A DNA stretch of 17,692 nucleotides from an uncultured Polymorphobacter sp. (GCA_937871645.1 CALMPZ010000196.1:1-17692); one strand, 5' to 3'. Counted from the stretch's first letter, positions 8,539 to 15,867 are shown. The notes: generated from the sequence alone by a model not told the origin. Program-made: numbers and translations.

Positions 8539-10227
8539 CTACCCGTCCCAGCCCGCACCGCGCAGCGCGGCAGCGAAGCGTTCAAGGTCTTCGGGGTTGG
8601 TGAACGGGTGCCCCATCTTCATGCCGCGCATCGTGTAGCGCGGCATCAGTTCGACGCCCTCGATGTAGGCCGCGCGCGCCTGTGCCGCGTCGCCGTTGGC
8701 GAAATGGCAAGCGGCGCGCAGGAAATGCAGGAAGAAATAATCCGGCCGGCGTGCGCAGGCATCCGCAGCGAAGCCGGCGGCATCGGCGTGGCGCCCGGCG
8801 ATGAAGCAGGCGATCGCCTTGCTGCGGAACCACAGGAACGCATGGGTGTTGTTTGGGCTCGCCTTGATGGCGCGCTCGCTCATCCTGAGCGCTTCGTCGG
8901 TGCGGCCGGCAAACGCCAACAGCCGCCCGAGTTCGCCGGCGGCGGCCACGTCATACGGGTTGAGCTCAAGTGCGCGGCGTTCTTCGGCCATCGCCTGCTC
9001 GCTTTGCCCGAGCATCGACAGCACGACGCCGAGCGCCTGATGCGCGCTGCTGTCGGCGCCGTCGAGCGACACCGCGCGCATCGCCATCGCATGCGCCTCG
9101 GCGATCAGCGTGGCGGGATCCTTGGCGACGCCGGCCCAGATGTCGTTGAGCTTGGCGAGCGCCAGCATCGACAAGGTCGGCACATCGTCGGGTGCGAGTT
9201 CTAGCGCCTTGGTCAGCCATTCCTGCGCCTGATGGCCGTCGGACACCGACGGCCGCCAGAAGTGATAGCGGCCGCGCATGAACAGGTCCCAATGCGCGAG
9301 GTCGCGGGTGCGCTGGAACGACTGCGTCTGTTCGCGGCCCAGCAGCGCCGGTTCGAGCGCGCTGACGATGGCGGTAACGATTTCATCCTGCACCGCGAAT
9401 AGATCGTCGATCGGCCGGTCGAAGCGTCCCGACCAGACGGTGTCGTCGGCCTCGCCGTCGATCAGGTCGGCGGCAACGCGAATGGCACGCCCCATGCGCC
9501 GCACCTGGCCGCGCAGCAGGTAGCGCACGCCGAGGTCGTTGCAGATGGTTTTGGTATCGACGTCTTCGGCGTCATAGGTTAGCGACGATTGCCGGGAGAT
9601 GACTTCGATCAGGTGCGATTTTGCCAGCCCGGCAATGATGTCTTCGGCCACCGCCTCGGCGAAATAGCCCTGTTCCTCGTCACCCGCGGCATGGCGGAAT
9701 TCGAGCACCGCGAGCGATGGCCGGCTGCGACGTTTCGGTGCAGCGGCAGCGCGCGGCCGGCGCTGGCGTTCGCCGCGCAGCACCGCCTGCACGACGTCGA
9801 ACATCGCGTTGAACTGCGGATGGTCGCTATCGCCGTTCCAGTCATGCAGCGGCACGCACTGGATCTGTCCAAAGCCCAAAGGTGGCGCCACCGGATCAAG
9901 CGTCACCGGCAGATAGACGCCGCGGTCCTTGGCATGGCTGGCTTCGTCCTGGACAAACTCGCCTTCGGGACCGACTGAAATCTCGCTCCACATGACAATG
10001 ACGCAGCGCGCCCCCGACAGGTTTTCGGCAATCGTCTGGCGCCAGCGCGCGCCGCCGCCGATACCGACATCCCACCACACTTCGAGCCCTTTGGACTGAA
10101 GCGCGTCGACCAGCGGCTGCACGCGCGCGCGGTCCTCGTGCTTGTACGAGATAAAGACGTCCGCCAAAACTGTGTCCGACCCTGATTCAAACTCAAACGC
10201 ACCAACCCTGGCAATTTCCAGCGCCAT
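8539..10227 (-). CDS. TIR domain / TolB-like domain / TPR protein
   Basis: A 562-residue modular protein without signal peptide or clear membrane helix. Residues about 22-150 form a TIR domain: ADVFISYKHEDR, then LEVWWDVGIGGGARW, and EFVQDEASHA, where Glu95 aligns with the catalytic glutamate of NAD-cleaving TIR domains. A basic, Ala/Pro-rich linker (151-170) follows. Residues 171-295 (SLAVLEFRHAAGDEEQGYFA, LGVRYLLRGQVRRMGRAIRV, VWSGRFDRPIDDLFAVQDE) match the TolB-like region found next to TPRs in class III adenylate cyclases and CadC-type regulators. Residues about 330-530 are TPR-like repeats. ATG 10227 has GAGGG almost touching it. A TTG at 10167 would start at LADVFISY, a typical TIR N-terminus, and could be the true start. 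The role could be signalling or defence; no partner gene is recognised. Confidence 0.85.
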   Translation of the reverse strand: MALEIARVGAFEFESGSDTVLADVFISYKHEDRARVQPLVDALQSKGLEVWWDVGIGGGARWRQTIAENLSGARCVIVMWSEISVGPEGEFVQDEASHAKDRGVYLPVTLDPVAPPLGFGQIQCVPLHDWNGDSDHPQFNAMFDVVQAVLRGERQRRPRAAAAPKRRSRPSLAVLEFRHAAGDEEQGYFAEAVAEDIIAGLAKSHLIEVISRQSSLTYDAEDVDTKTICNDLGVRYLLRGQVRRMGRAIRVAADLIDGEADDTVWSGRFDRPIDDLFAVQDEIVTAIVSALEPALLGREQTQSFQRTRDLAHWDLFMRGRYHFWRPSVSDGHQAQEWLTKALELAPDDVPTLSMLALAKLNDIWAGVAKDPATLIAEAHAMAMRAVSLDGADSSAHQALGVVLSMLGQSEQAMAEERRALELNPYDVAAAGELGRLLAFAGRTDEALRMSERAIKASPNNTHAFLWFRSKAIACFIAGRHADAAGFAADACARRPDYFFLHFLRAACHFANGDAAQARAAYIEGVELMPRYTMRGMKMGHPFTNPEDLERFAAALRGAGWDG

Positions 10228-10340
10228 CCCTCGCTGTTGTCACCCCCGCACAGCGCGCGGCAAGGCAGCAATATCACCCTATCGGTTAGCCCTCGATGCT
10301 TTACAGTTGAAATGCCATGCGGGCAACGATTCATCGCAAT

Positions 10341-10359
10341 GCCAGCCAGGCCGGCAGGC
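10341..10359 (-). terminator. Possible hairpin after the sulfotransferase gene
   Basis: About 11 bases after the sulfotransferase stop, the minus strand reads GCCTGCCGGCCTGGCTGGC. This can fold into a seven- to eight-pair stem with one mismatch and a three-base loop. There is no T-run after it, so an intrinsic terminator is only a possibility. The rest of the gap (10228-10370) must hold any promoter of the TIR gene, but no clear -35/-10 pair was found. Confidence 0.3.
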
Positions 10360-10370
10360 CCCGCGTCGCG

Positions 10371-11861
10371 TTATTTCAGCGCGGCTGCCAGCAGGCGTTC
10401 ATGCAGCGCCGCAGCCGCCGCCAGCAACGCCGGATCGACGCCGTCGGTTGGCACCGGCCGTGCGGTTGAATCGCGAATGTCGGCGCCGCTGGCAACGAAT
10501 CCCGCCGGATCGGCAAGCTGGAGCCGCGCCGCCAGCGCCGTCATGACTTGCGCGGGATTGGCACACAGCGCCTCATGGCCTACCAGAATGATGCGGTTGC
10601 CGTGGCTGTCGAGCAGGTGCGTGTAGGCGGCGATCCAATAAGCCAGCCAGAAATCGAGCGTCAGCGGATCGCGGTGCGGCGTGCTGGCCAGCCAGTCGTC
10701 GAAATCGACCGGTTTGAGACTGGCGCCGAAATCGAAATGGCCGACGCCGGCCATATAGCTGCGGGTGAAATCATCGCGCGCATGAACGGCGAGGAAGTTC
10801 TGGTGCTGGCGCAGCAGCGATGCAGCGTGCTGGACGGGTTCACGGAACGGCACGACGATGTCGGCGTCGGGGAAGGCCTGCGCCAGCAGCCCGATGCGGA
10901 CGATGTTGAGATTGTTCTTTGACGCATACCGCGTCGTTGCAGCATGGCCCGGCCGGCGCAGTTCGGCAATCTGCAGCATGTGGCCGGCGAGCCGGTCGCG
11001 CTGTTCGTCCGGCAGCGTGTCGGGCCAGACCTTGAGGTCCGCACCGCTGTAGCGTTCAGGGGCGAAGGCGTGCCAGATCATTTCCTCGAACGCTTCGGGA
11101 CTGTCGAGCCCGACCAGCATGCCGTCACCATGCGCGCGCTCGCGCTTGACGTCTTCCTGCTGGAAGCCGCCGGAAATGCGGCTCCACAGATTCGGCACCA
11201 GCACGAACGGCATGTCGCGGTAGGTGTGCGTGGCAAATTCGGGGAGTTCGGCGAAGCGGTCGAGCAGCAGCGTCGTTCCGGCACGCGGCAATGCGGTGAT
11301 GAACAGCGGTGGCCGCGGTTCGATATTGCCGATGCGTTGCCGTAGTTTGCGGTCTTCGCCTTCGGCAAAATCGAGCTGCAGCGCACCGGTGGAAAACGCC
11401 AGGCGGTGCAGCAGCCGGTCGAGCCAGCCGTAGTTGTTTTCAAACCCACTCGCCGCACTGGCCTTGGCGGCAGTTTGGCGGCGCCCCAACATGGCCACGG
11501 CAATGAACACCCCGACCCCGGCGAGCAGGAACGGCCAGGTCAGCGACACTTCGATGACCCGGTCGAAACTGACAAGTCCGGCTTGCCCCACCGCCCAGAC
11601 CAGCAACATCGGGAGTGCCAATGCCGCTCCAAGTCCGGCGGTCAGCTTGAAGAACAGGGCGAACATCGCTTTCGCCGCGGCCTGCATCAGCGCTTCCTTG
11701 GCATCGTCATCCAGCGCCGGATTGCGCATGACCGCCATGGCTTGCTGCGACCGGGTGGCGACCGCACGCGCGATTTCGACAAGCCCCAGACGCGCCAGCA
11801 GCCAGCCGAACCCCAGAATGATGAAGCCCGCGCCAAGCCAGGCGGGCAGATCCGCCGGCAC
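10371..11861 (-). CDS. Membrane-anchored PAPS-type sulfotransferase
   Basis: Predicted to move a sulfuryl group from PAPS to an unknown acceptor. From the GTG start the protein has 496 residues. Three hydrophobic helices come first (about 9-28, 66-92, 107-125). The sulfotransferase domain follows from about 183: PPLFITALPRAGTTLLLDRF contains the 5'-phosphosulfate loop (189-198), and DADIVVPFREPVQHAASLL (333-350) contains the 3'-phosphate-binding Arg340 and Ser348. KNNLNIVRIGLLAQAFPDAD between them is typical of the Sulfotransfer_3 type. PAPS is cytosolic, so the catalytic part should face the cytoplasm. The open frame extends to 12119, but that part lies over the 95-residue gene in another phase and lacks its own features. 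GTG at 11861, two bases after the preceding stop, is the sensible start, though a later ATG is possible. Confidence 0.85.
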   Translation of the reverse strand: MPADLPAWLGAGFIILGFGWLLARLGLVEIARAVATRSQQAMAVMRNPALDDDAKEALMQAAAKAMFALFFKLTAGLGAALALPMLLVWAVGQAGLVSFDRVIEVSLTWPFLLAGVGVFIAVAMLGRRQTAAKASAASGFENNYGWLDRLLHRLAFSTGALQLDFAEGEDRKLRQRIGNIEPRPPLFITALPRAGTTLLLDRFAELPEFATHTYRDMPFVLVPNLWSRISGGFQQEDVKRERAHGDGMLVGLDSPEAFEEMIWHAFAPERYSGADLKVWPDTLPDEQRDRLAGHMLQIAELRRPGHAATTRYASKNNLNIVRIGLLAQAFPDADIVVPFREPVQHAASLLRQHQNFLAVHARDDFTRSYMAGVGHFDFGASLKPVDFDDWLASTPHRDPLTLDFWLAYWIAAYTHLLDSHGNRIILVGHEALCANPAQVMTALAARLQLADPAGFVASGADIRDSTARPVPTDGVDPALLAAAAALHERLLAAALK

Positions 11862-11863
11862 GT

Positions 11864-12151
11864 CTAGCGCTGCGTCTCGTTCGCCGGGGCGGGCGGCGTC
11901 GCTGCGGTCAGCGTGGCCCCGCCTTGCGCGGCCTTGGCCTGCGCGGCCTTGCGCTTTTTCATCATGCGCTTCATCGGGAACCAGACAAACCCGAAGATCC
12001 CGGCCAGCAGCGCACCGACAAGCGCGACGAGCGAACCGATCATCGACAGCCCGGCACCCGGTCCAGCATAGGCCTGCGCCGGCACTGCGGCGACCGCGAT
12101 GGCCACCACCAGCGGCCATGCCATGTAATTCTGTCGCTCGCTCCCGGTCAT
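11864..12151 (-). CDS. Small membrane protein with AYAGPGAG motif
   Basis: A 95-residue protein of unknown function. A hydrophobic signal segment (about 11-27) ends in AQAYA, a plausible signal peptidase site, followed by GPGAGLSMIGS. A second hydrophobic helix (about 35-59, ending GIFGFVWFPM) comes next, then a very basic stretch KRMMKKRK (61-68) and an Ala/Pro/Thr-rich tail. If the first segment is cleaved, the mature protein would have one helix with a basic cytoplasmic tail. AAGGAG stands nine bases before the ATG, the best ribosome site in the window, which argues for a real gene. It sits between the arylsulfotransferase-like and sulfotransferase genes, two bases from the latter. I recall similar AGPG small proteins near sulfotransferase genes elsewhere, but could not check this. 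Confidence 0.8.
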   Translation of the reverse strand: MTGSERQNYMAWPLVVAIAVAAVPAQAYAGPGAGLSMIGSLVALVGALLAGIFGFVWFPMKRMMKKRKAAQAKAAQGGATLTAATPPAPANETQR

Positions 12152-12160
12152 GTGCGAAAT

Positions 12161-12166
12161 CTCCTT
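12161..12166 (-). promoter_or_regulatory. Ribosome binding site of the small membrane protein
   Basis: A perfect AAGGAG on the minus strand, nine bases before the ATG at 12151. It prefers this start over the in-frame ATG nine codons later. Upstream, TTGACG (minus strand, 12212-12217) could be a -35 element, but no good -10 follows at the right distance, so a separate promoter here is unproven. Confidence 0.7.
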
Positions 12167-12245
12167 GCGCCTGTACTGGAAGCTCTAGGTATTCACCGAA
12201 GGCGGCTCAAGCGTCAAGTCACGCCGCGCGTCGGGCCTTGCCCCG

Positions 12246-13679
12246 TCAGTCGCTGGCACCGGCAACCACGGGCGCTCGCACATAATAGGCGCCGAACTGC
12301 TTGAAGCGCGCAGCGTTGTCGACTTCGGGAGGTGGTGTGAGCCCGAGCGAGCGCAGGTCATGGAGATTGTCGTGCCGGGTCAGCAGGCGCCCGGTGGCGA
12401 GGTCGATTTCATAGGTCAGCCCGGCTTCGGTGACCGCGATCAGTGCACGCTGGCGATCCGCCGATAGATCGATGTTGCCCGCGACGGTGGTGTAAAACGG
12501 CGTGTCCGCCGGGGTTTCGGGGCCGGGGAATACCGTCGTCTGGGCGTTGGTCACCGGATCGAACAGGATGACGCGCGACGGACCACTGGCCGCCGAGGCA
12601 CCAAGATCGTCGAAAATCAGGATCTTGGCGCCGACCGGCTGGGCGCTGTGCTGGAAGAAGAAGTTGCCGCGGAACACATGTTTCATCTTGCCGGTGCGTC
12701 GGTCCATGATGCCGATGGCGCTGATGTTGCGCATCGACAGCAGCCAGTCATCGGCACTGACATCACCCAGCGCGGCGGCCATTTCGGCGCCGATTTCAAC
12801 GACGAAATTGGTGTGCAGCGGGTCGCACGATGCCGGCGTGTTGCGGAACGGAATCGCGGTTTGCAGCAGAAGTGCGCGGTACGGCGAATCGAGCATAGCG
12901 GCATAGATCGAATGGCTTTCGAGCAATTTGCCGTCGCTGCCGAGTACCTGCACGGTGTCGCGCAGATAGCCCGCCTTGCAACCCGAGACGAGCATATGGC
13001 CGGCGCCGAGGTGGCGCCAGACCGGCTTGGTCGAAATTTCGGCACCGGTGACAAGGATTTTGCCGCTCGGCAGCAGCGTCGGCCAATGGTGCGTGTAATC
13101 ATGGCGGTACCAGACGACGTGGCCGTCGCGGCGGACGCGCGCGACACCGGCGCCGAACGGGAACGCCTTGTCATTGTAGAAGGTGACGATGAGGTCGCCG
13201 CCGGGCAATTGCGCGAGGCCTTGCGGGTTGAGATCGAGCTCCGGCTTGACGAACGGCTGCTGGTACGGGCTCTGCGCGATGCTGCCCTGGCGCAGTTCGT
13301 CGGGGCGGAACGGGGTGCCATGGACGAGCTTGCCCTGACGGTCGACGATCACTGCGAGGCAGCCGCTGCCGGGACAGAAATCGAGATAGCGCTGCGGACC
13401 TCCGACCAGCAGCAGCGCCTCGTTACCGCCCGGCGCCAGCACCTTCATGCGCGCCTGCGCCATCTGGCTGACAGGGATATCGGTATGGCCCATGAAGTCA
13501 GAACTGTGCTTGCTGGTGAAATGGTCCTTGATCACATCGGCCGACTTGATGACGCCGTCGATGTATGTCGCCGGCCAGACCTGTTTGACGGTAGCAAGGT
13601 GGCCCAGCAGGAAAGCGATCGCGAGCCACGCCAGCGCGAACAATACCATCGGCATGTGGCTGAGAAGGCGTCGAAACAT
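12246..13679 (-). CDS. Membrane-anchored arylsulfotransferase (ASST) family protein
   Basis: A 477-residue protein. An N-terminal uncleaved helix (about 9-30, MPMVLFALAWLAIAFLLGHL) should leave the rest in the periplasm. The remainder looks like the six-bladed propeller of PAPS-independent aryl-sulfate sulfotransferases. Seen signatures are GLAQLPGGDLIVTFYND, HDYTHHWPTLLPSGKILVTG (193-212, several His), PLHTNFVVEIG (His289), SMRNISAIGIMDRRTGKMKH (Arg317) and NFFFQHSAQPVGAKILIFDD. In the last, His344 takes the place of the catalytic histidine that is sulfated in the enterobacterial enzyme. Two cysteines, FCPGSGC at 102-107, could form a disulfide. The start at this ATG has GGGGGA five bases upstream; an ATG 11 codons earlier is not needed. 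The next two genes on this strand form a likely sulfotransfer cassette. Enzyme activity is inferred from family only. Confidence 0.85.
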   Translation of the reverse strand: MFRRLLSHMPMVLFALAWLAIAFLLGHLATVKQVWPATYIDGVIKSADVIKDHFTSKHSSDFMGHTDIPVSQMAQARMKVLAPGGNEALLLVGGPQRYLDFCPGSGCLAVIVDRQGKLVHGTPFRPDELRQGSIAQSPYQQPFVKPELDLNPQGLAQLPGGDLIVTFYNDKAFPFGAGVARVRRDGHVVWYRHDYTHHWPTLLPSGKILVTGAEISTKPVWRHLGAGHMLVSGCKAGYLRDTVQVLGSDGKLLESHSIYAAMLDSPYRALLLQTAIPFRNTPASCDPLHTNFVVEIGAEMAAALGDVSADDWLLSMRNISAIGIMDRRTGKMKHVFRGNFFFQHSAQPVGAKILIFDDLGASAASGPSRVILFDPVTNAQTTVFPGPETPADTPFYTTVAGNIDLSADRQRALIAVTEAGLTYEIDLATGRLLTRHDNLHDLRSLGLTPPPEVDNAARFKQFGAYYVRAPVVAGASD

Positions 13680-13684
13680 CGGTG

Positions 13685-13690
13685 TCCCCC
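13685..13690 (-). promoter_or_regulatory. Ribosome binding site of the arylsulfotransferase-like gene
   Basis: GGGGGA on the minus strand, five bases before the ATG at 13679. It supports this start. The 129-base gap to the divergent channel gene must hold promoters for both directions, but no strong -35/-10 pair is visible on either strand. Confidence 0.6.
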
Positions 13691-13808
13691 GGGCATTTCT
13701 GTGCTGGCGCATGAGCGACGGGCTTAGCAGCCGTCATGGCGGGCGTCCAGCGCGCGGCCCGCGCCGGCCCCGAAGCGACGTACATCGACAAGCGCCGTCC
13801 GGCGACCT

Positions 13809-14636
13809 ATGGCGTTGGGGAACAACCAGCGAGTGTGCAGCTTGTCATTCTACCGAGTCAGTGACCCGAGCCGTGGGGCGTATCGCCTGGGCGTCTGGCG
13901 CCGGCAGGCGCTGCGGGCGATGGCGGTCCTGCTGGCGTTGATGGCGTTCAGCACCTTCGGGCTCGCCTTCCTCGATCCGGGCACGAAGAGCTTTTCGGAA
14001 AAGCTGTTCATCGGCTTGTGGAATTCGGCCAACATTGTCTCGACACTCGGTGACTTTTCGACGTTCGATACGCGGCAGCGCGAATTCATGATTGTCATGA
14101 TGCTGTCGACGATGTTCATCGGCGGCTTTACCATTACCCGCCTGACCGGCCTATTGTCGAACGAGGACGTCCTCATCTACCGCGAGAACCGCCGCATGCA
14201 ACGTACGCTCAATTCGCTCACCAACCATGTCGTCGTTGTCGGCTTCGATGCCGTCGGCGCCAAGGTCGCCAACCACATGCGCGACCAGGGCGACACCGTG
14301 GTCATCGTCACCGCGATTGAAGACCGTGCCGCAATCGCAGCCGAACAGAAATTCACCGTTGTCTTTGGCGATGCCGGCGTTGACGATGATGTGCTGCACC
14401 ACGCCAAGATCGACAAGGCGCGCGCGCTGATCGTCGCTACCGCAGATCCCAACCGCAACCTCGTCATCACCTTGATGGCGCACACGCTCAACCCGAATCT
14501 GGCGATTGCCGTCTACGGCGATAACGGCTCGCGTCGCGAACTGCTCAAGCGCGCCGGTGCGACGATCGTCGTCACCGCCGAGGACCTTATCGCTACTGCG
14601 CTGGTCGAAAAACTGGGTGTCACCGCCGGCGTTTGA
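13809..14636 (+). CDS. Two-TM ion channel with RCK/TrkA-N domain
   Basis: A 275-residue inner-membrane protein with the plan of prokaryotic potassium channels. TM1 (about 36-54) is followed by a pore helix (SEKLFIGLWNSANIVS), then the filter position, TM2 (about 93-112) and a short linker. A cytosolic RCK/TrkA-N domain (about 139-262) has HVVVVGFDAVGAKVANHM, VVFGDAGVDDDVLHHAKIDKA and ARALIVATADPNRNLV. The filter reads TLGDFS (79-84) where potassium channels have TVGYGD, so selectivity is doubtful. The N-terminal 35 residues are hydrophilic. No clear ribosome site precedes ATG 13809, and GTG at 13833 could also serve. The gene ends eight bases from the convergent oxidoreductase gene. The architecture is sure; the permeating ion is not. 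Confidence 0.85.
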   Translation: MALGNNQRVCSLSFYRVSDPSRGAYRLGVWRRQALRAMAVLLALMAFSTFGLAFLDPGTKSFSEKLFIGLWNSANIVSTLGDFSTFDTRQREFMIVMMLSTMFIGGFTITRLTGLLSNEDVLIYRENRRMQRTLNSLTNHVVVVGFDAVGAKVANHMRDQGDTVVIVTAIEDRAAIAAEQKFTVVFGDAGVDDDVLHHAKIDKARALIVATADPNRNLVITLMAHTLNPNLAIAVYGDNGSRRELLKRAGATIVVTAEDLIATALVEKLGVTAGV

Positions 14637-14644
14637 CGCCAGTG

Positions 14645-15616
14645 TCAGATCGTCACCACCGCCTTGCCGACCAGCGTTCCGCTGGCCATTGCGGCAAAGG
14701 CCTCGTCGGCGCGGTCGAGCGGCACGCGCAAACCGATGAACGGGTTTATCTTGCCTTCGGCTGCCAGCCCGTCGATCGCCCGCAAGTGGTGCGGGCCGCT
14801 GCCCGGCACCTGCCGCGCATACTCCCCTGCCCGCACACCGATGACTTCGGTACCGGCGAGCAGCAACCGGTTGAGCGGCAAGCTGACCGGCGCGCCCGCG
14901 ACAAACCCGATGATCAGATAGCGGCCACCCCAGCGCAACGTCCGAAGCGCCGGCATGACAGCGGGCCCGCTGACGGGGTCGAAGACCAGATCGAAATGCC
15001 CCTTATAGGCACTGAAGTCGGGCGCGGCGCGGTCGAGCAGCAGCGTTTCATGGGCACCGCAAGCCTTTGCCGCCGCGAGCTTTTCGGGGGTCGACGCCGC
15101 CGCAACGACCTCGCCGCCAAGCGCCACCGCCATGCTGACTGCCGCCAGCCCCATGCCGCCACCGGCGCCGAGCACCAGCACGCGCTCGCCCGCCTGCATG
15201 CGGCCGCGTACCACTAGCCCGACATAGGCGGTCAGCGCGCCGACGGTATGCGCGGCCGCCTCGTCATCATGCAGGCCATCGGGGACGATGCGCAGCGCCG
15301 ACGCCGGCAGCGTCATGCGTTCGGCGAGGCAGCCACCGCGGCCGCCGACAATGACGTGCTCGTCGATGAGTTCGCCCGACAGCCCCTCGCCGACCGCAGT
15401 GATGATGCCGCAGCCCTCCATGCCGGGAATGAACGGCAGTTCGGGGCGGTATTGATAGCCACCCGACAACATCAGCAAATCGGGATAATTGAGCGACGCT
15501 GCGGTCAGCGCAACAGTGACCTCGCCGGCGCCGGGCACGGGCGGCTCGGGCCAATCGGCTTCGAAACGCAGGCCGCTGCGGTCGTCTTGAAGGCTGTGGC
15601 AGACCCAGGCACGCAT
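14645..15616 (-). CDS. Quinone oxidoreductase-type MDR family enzyme
   Basis: A 323-residue medium-chain dehydrogenase/reductase of the zinc-independent NADPH:quinone oxidoreductase branch, cytoplasmic. The N-terminal GroES-like domain shows PVPGAGEVTVALTAASLNYP and GGYQYRPELPFIPGMEGCG (52-70). The cofactor domain has VLVLGAGGGMGLAAV (146-160), the NAD(P)-binding turn. The zinc-binding cysteines of alcohol dehydrogenases are missing. The C-terminus (DEAFAAMASGTLVGKAVVTI) is typical. GGGGAGAA stands seven bases before the ATG and supports this start. Because the gene is divergent from an acyl-CoA synthetase, it may act on enoyl or quinone-like intermediates of acyl degradation, but the substrate cannot be read from the sequence. 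Confidence 0.9.
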   Translation of the reverse strand: MRAWVCHSLQDDRSGLRFEADWPEPPVPGAGEVTVALTAASLNYPDLLMLSGGYQYRPELPFIPGMEGCGIITAVGEGLSGELIDEHVIVGGRGGCLAERMTLPASALRIVPDGLHDDEAAAHTVGALTAYVGLVVRGRMQAGERVLVLGAGGGMGLAAVSMAVALGGEVVAAASTPEKLAAAKACGAHETLLLDRAAPDFSAYKGHFDLVFDPVSGPAVMPALRTLRWGGRYLIIGFVAGAPVSLPLNRLLLAGTEVIGVRAGEYARQVPGSGPHHLRAIDGLAAEGKINPFIGLRVPLDRADEAFAAMASGTLVGKAVVTI

Positions 15617-15623
15617 CGATCAG

Positions 15624-15631
15624 TTCTCCCC
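15624..15631 (-). promoter_or_regulatory. Ribosome binding site of the MDR enzyme gene
   Basis: GGGGAGAA on the minus strand, seven bases before the ATG at 15616. It is strong and well placed. Confidence 0.7.
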
Positions 15632-15646
15632 GCGCCGGTTTCGAAT

Positions 15647-15665
15647 ATCGGCACCCGATTTGACA
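15647..15665. promoter_or_regulatory. Inverted repeat next to a -35-like TTGACA in the divergent control region
   Basis: ATCGG-CAC-CCGAT (15647-15659) is a perfect 5-3-5 inverted repeat and is followed at once by TTGACA (15660-15665) on the plus strand. Seventeen bases on, the -10 position reads CGTCAT, which is poor. The 251-base region between the divergent MDR and acyl-CoA synthetase genes also has a direct repeat, TGGCATGATTGGCA, at 15692-15705. An operator for both genes is a reasonable guess, no more. Confidence 0.3.
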
Positions 15666-15855
15666 AGGGGATTCGACACCGGCGTCATGGCTGGCATGAT
15701 TGGCACAATTTGCCGGCGTGCACACCGTCTTCGCAGGCTGGCACACAAAAATTCCCGCCATTGTCGTGGCGCTTGTGTCGGCGGGCGCGATTGACCATCA
15801 CTACAAGCACAACAGATTGAAACACAGCCGGTCGAGCCAATCGGCGGCGATCCAC

Positions 15856-15860
15856 GGGGA
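15856..15860 (+). promoter_or_regulatory. Ribosome binding site of the acyl-CoA synthetase gene
   Basis: GGGGA, seven bases before ATG 15868. The frame is open for 56 codons upstream of that ATG, but those codons give no family-like sequence. This site argues for the shorter protein. Confidence 0.55.
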
Positions 15861-15867
15861 CCAAGCC

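Noticed and set aside
11862..12119. N-terminal extension of the sulfotransferase over the small membrane protein gene
   Set aside because: The extended part is Arg/Gly/Asp-rich and without hydrophobic pattern; the other phase gives a signal-helix-basic protein with a perfect ribosome site.
12648..13727. A 359-codon plus-strand frame opposite the arylsulfotransferase-like gene
   Set aside because: Composition is that of an antisense shadow, and the opposite strand holds a complete ASST-type protein with a ribosome site.
14628..14640. GGCG-TTTGA-CGCC hairpin at the end of the channel gene as a bidirectional terminator
   Set aside because: It has only four pairs, with the stop codon in the loop and no T-run; too weak to call.
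15701..15714. A possible sigma-54 promoter (TGGCAC ... TTGC)
   Set aside because: The spacing between the two elements is three bases, not the five required, so it does not fit.
15700..15867. N-terminal extension of the acyl-CoA synthetase by 56 codons
   Set aside because: The extension does not resemble any ANL enzyme and lies in the divergent control region; the ATG at 15868 has a spaced GGGGA.
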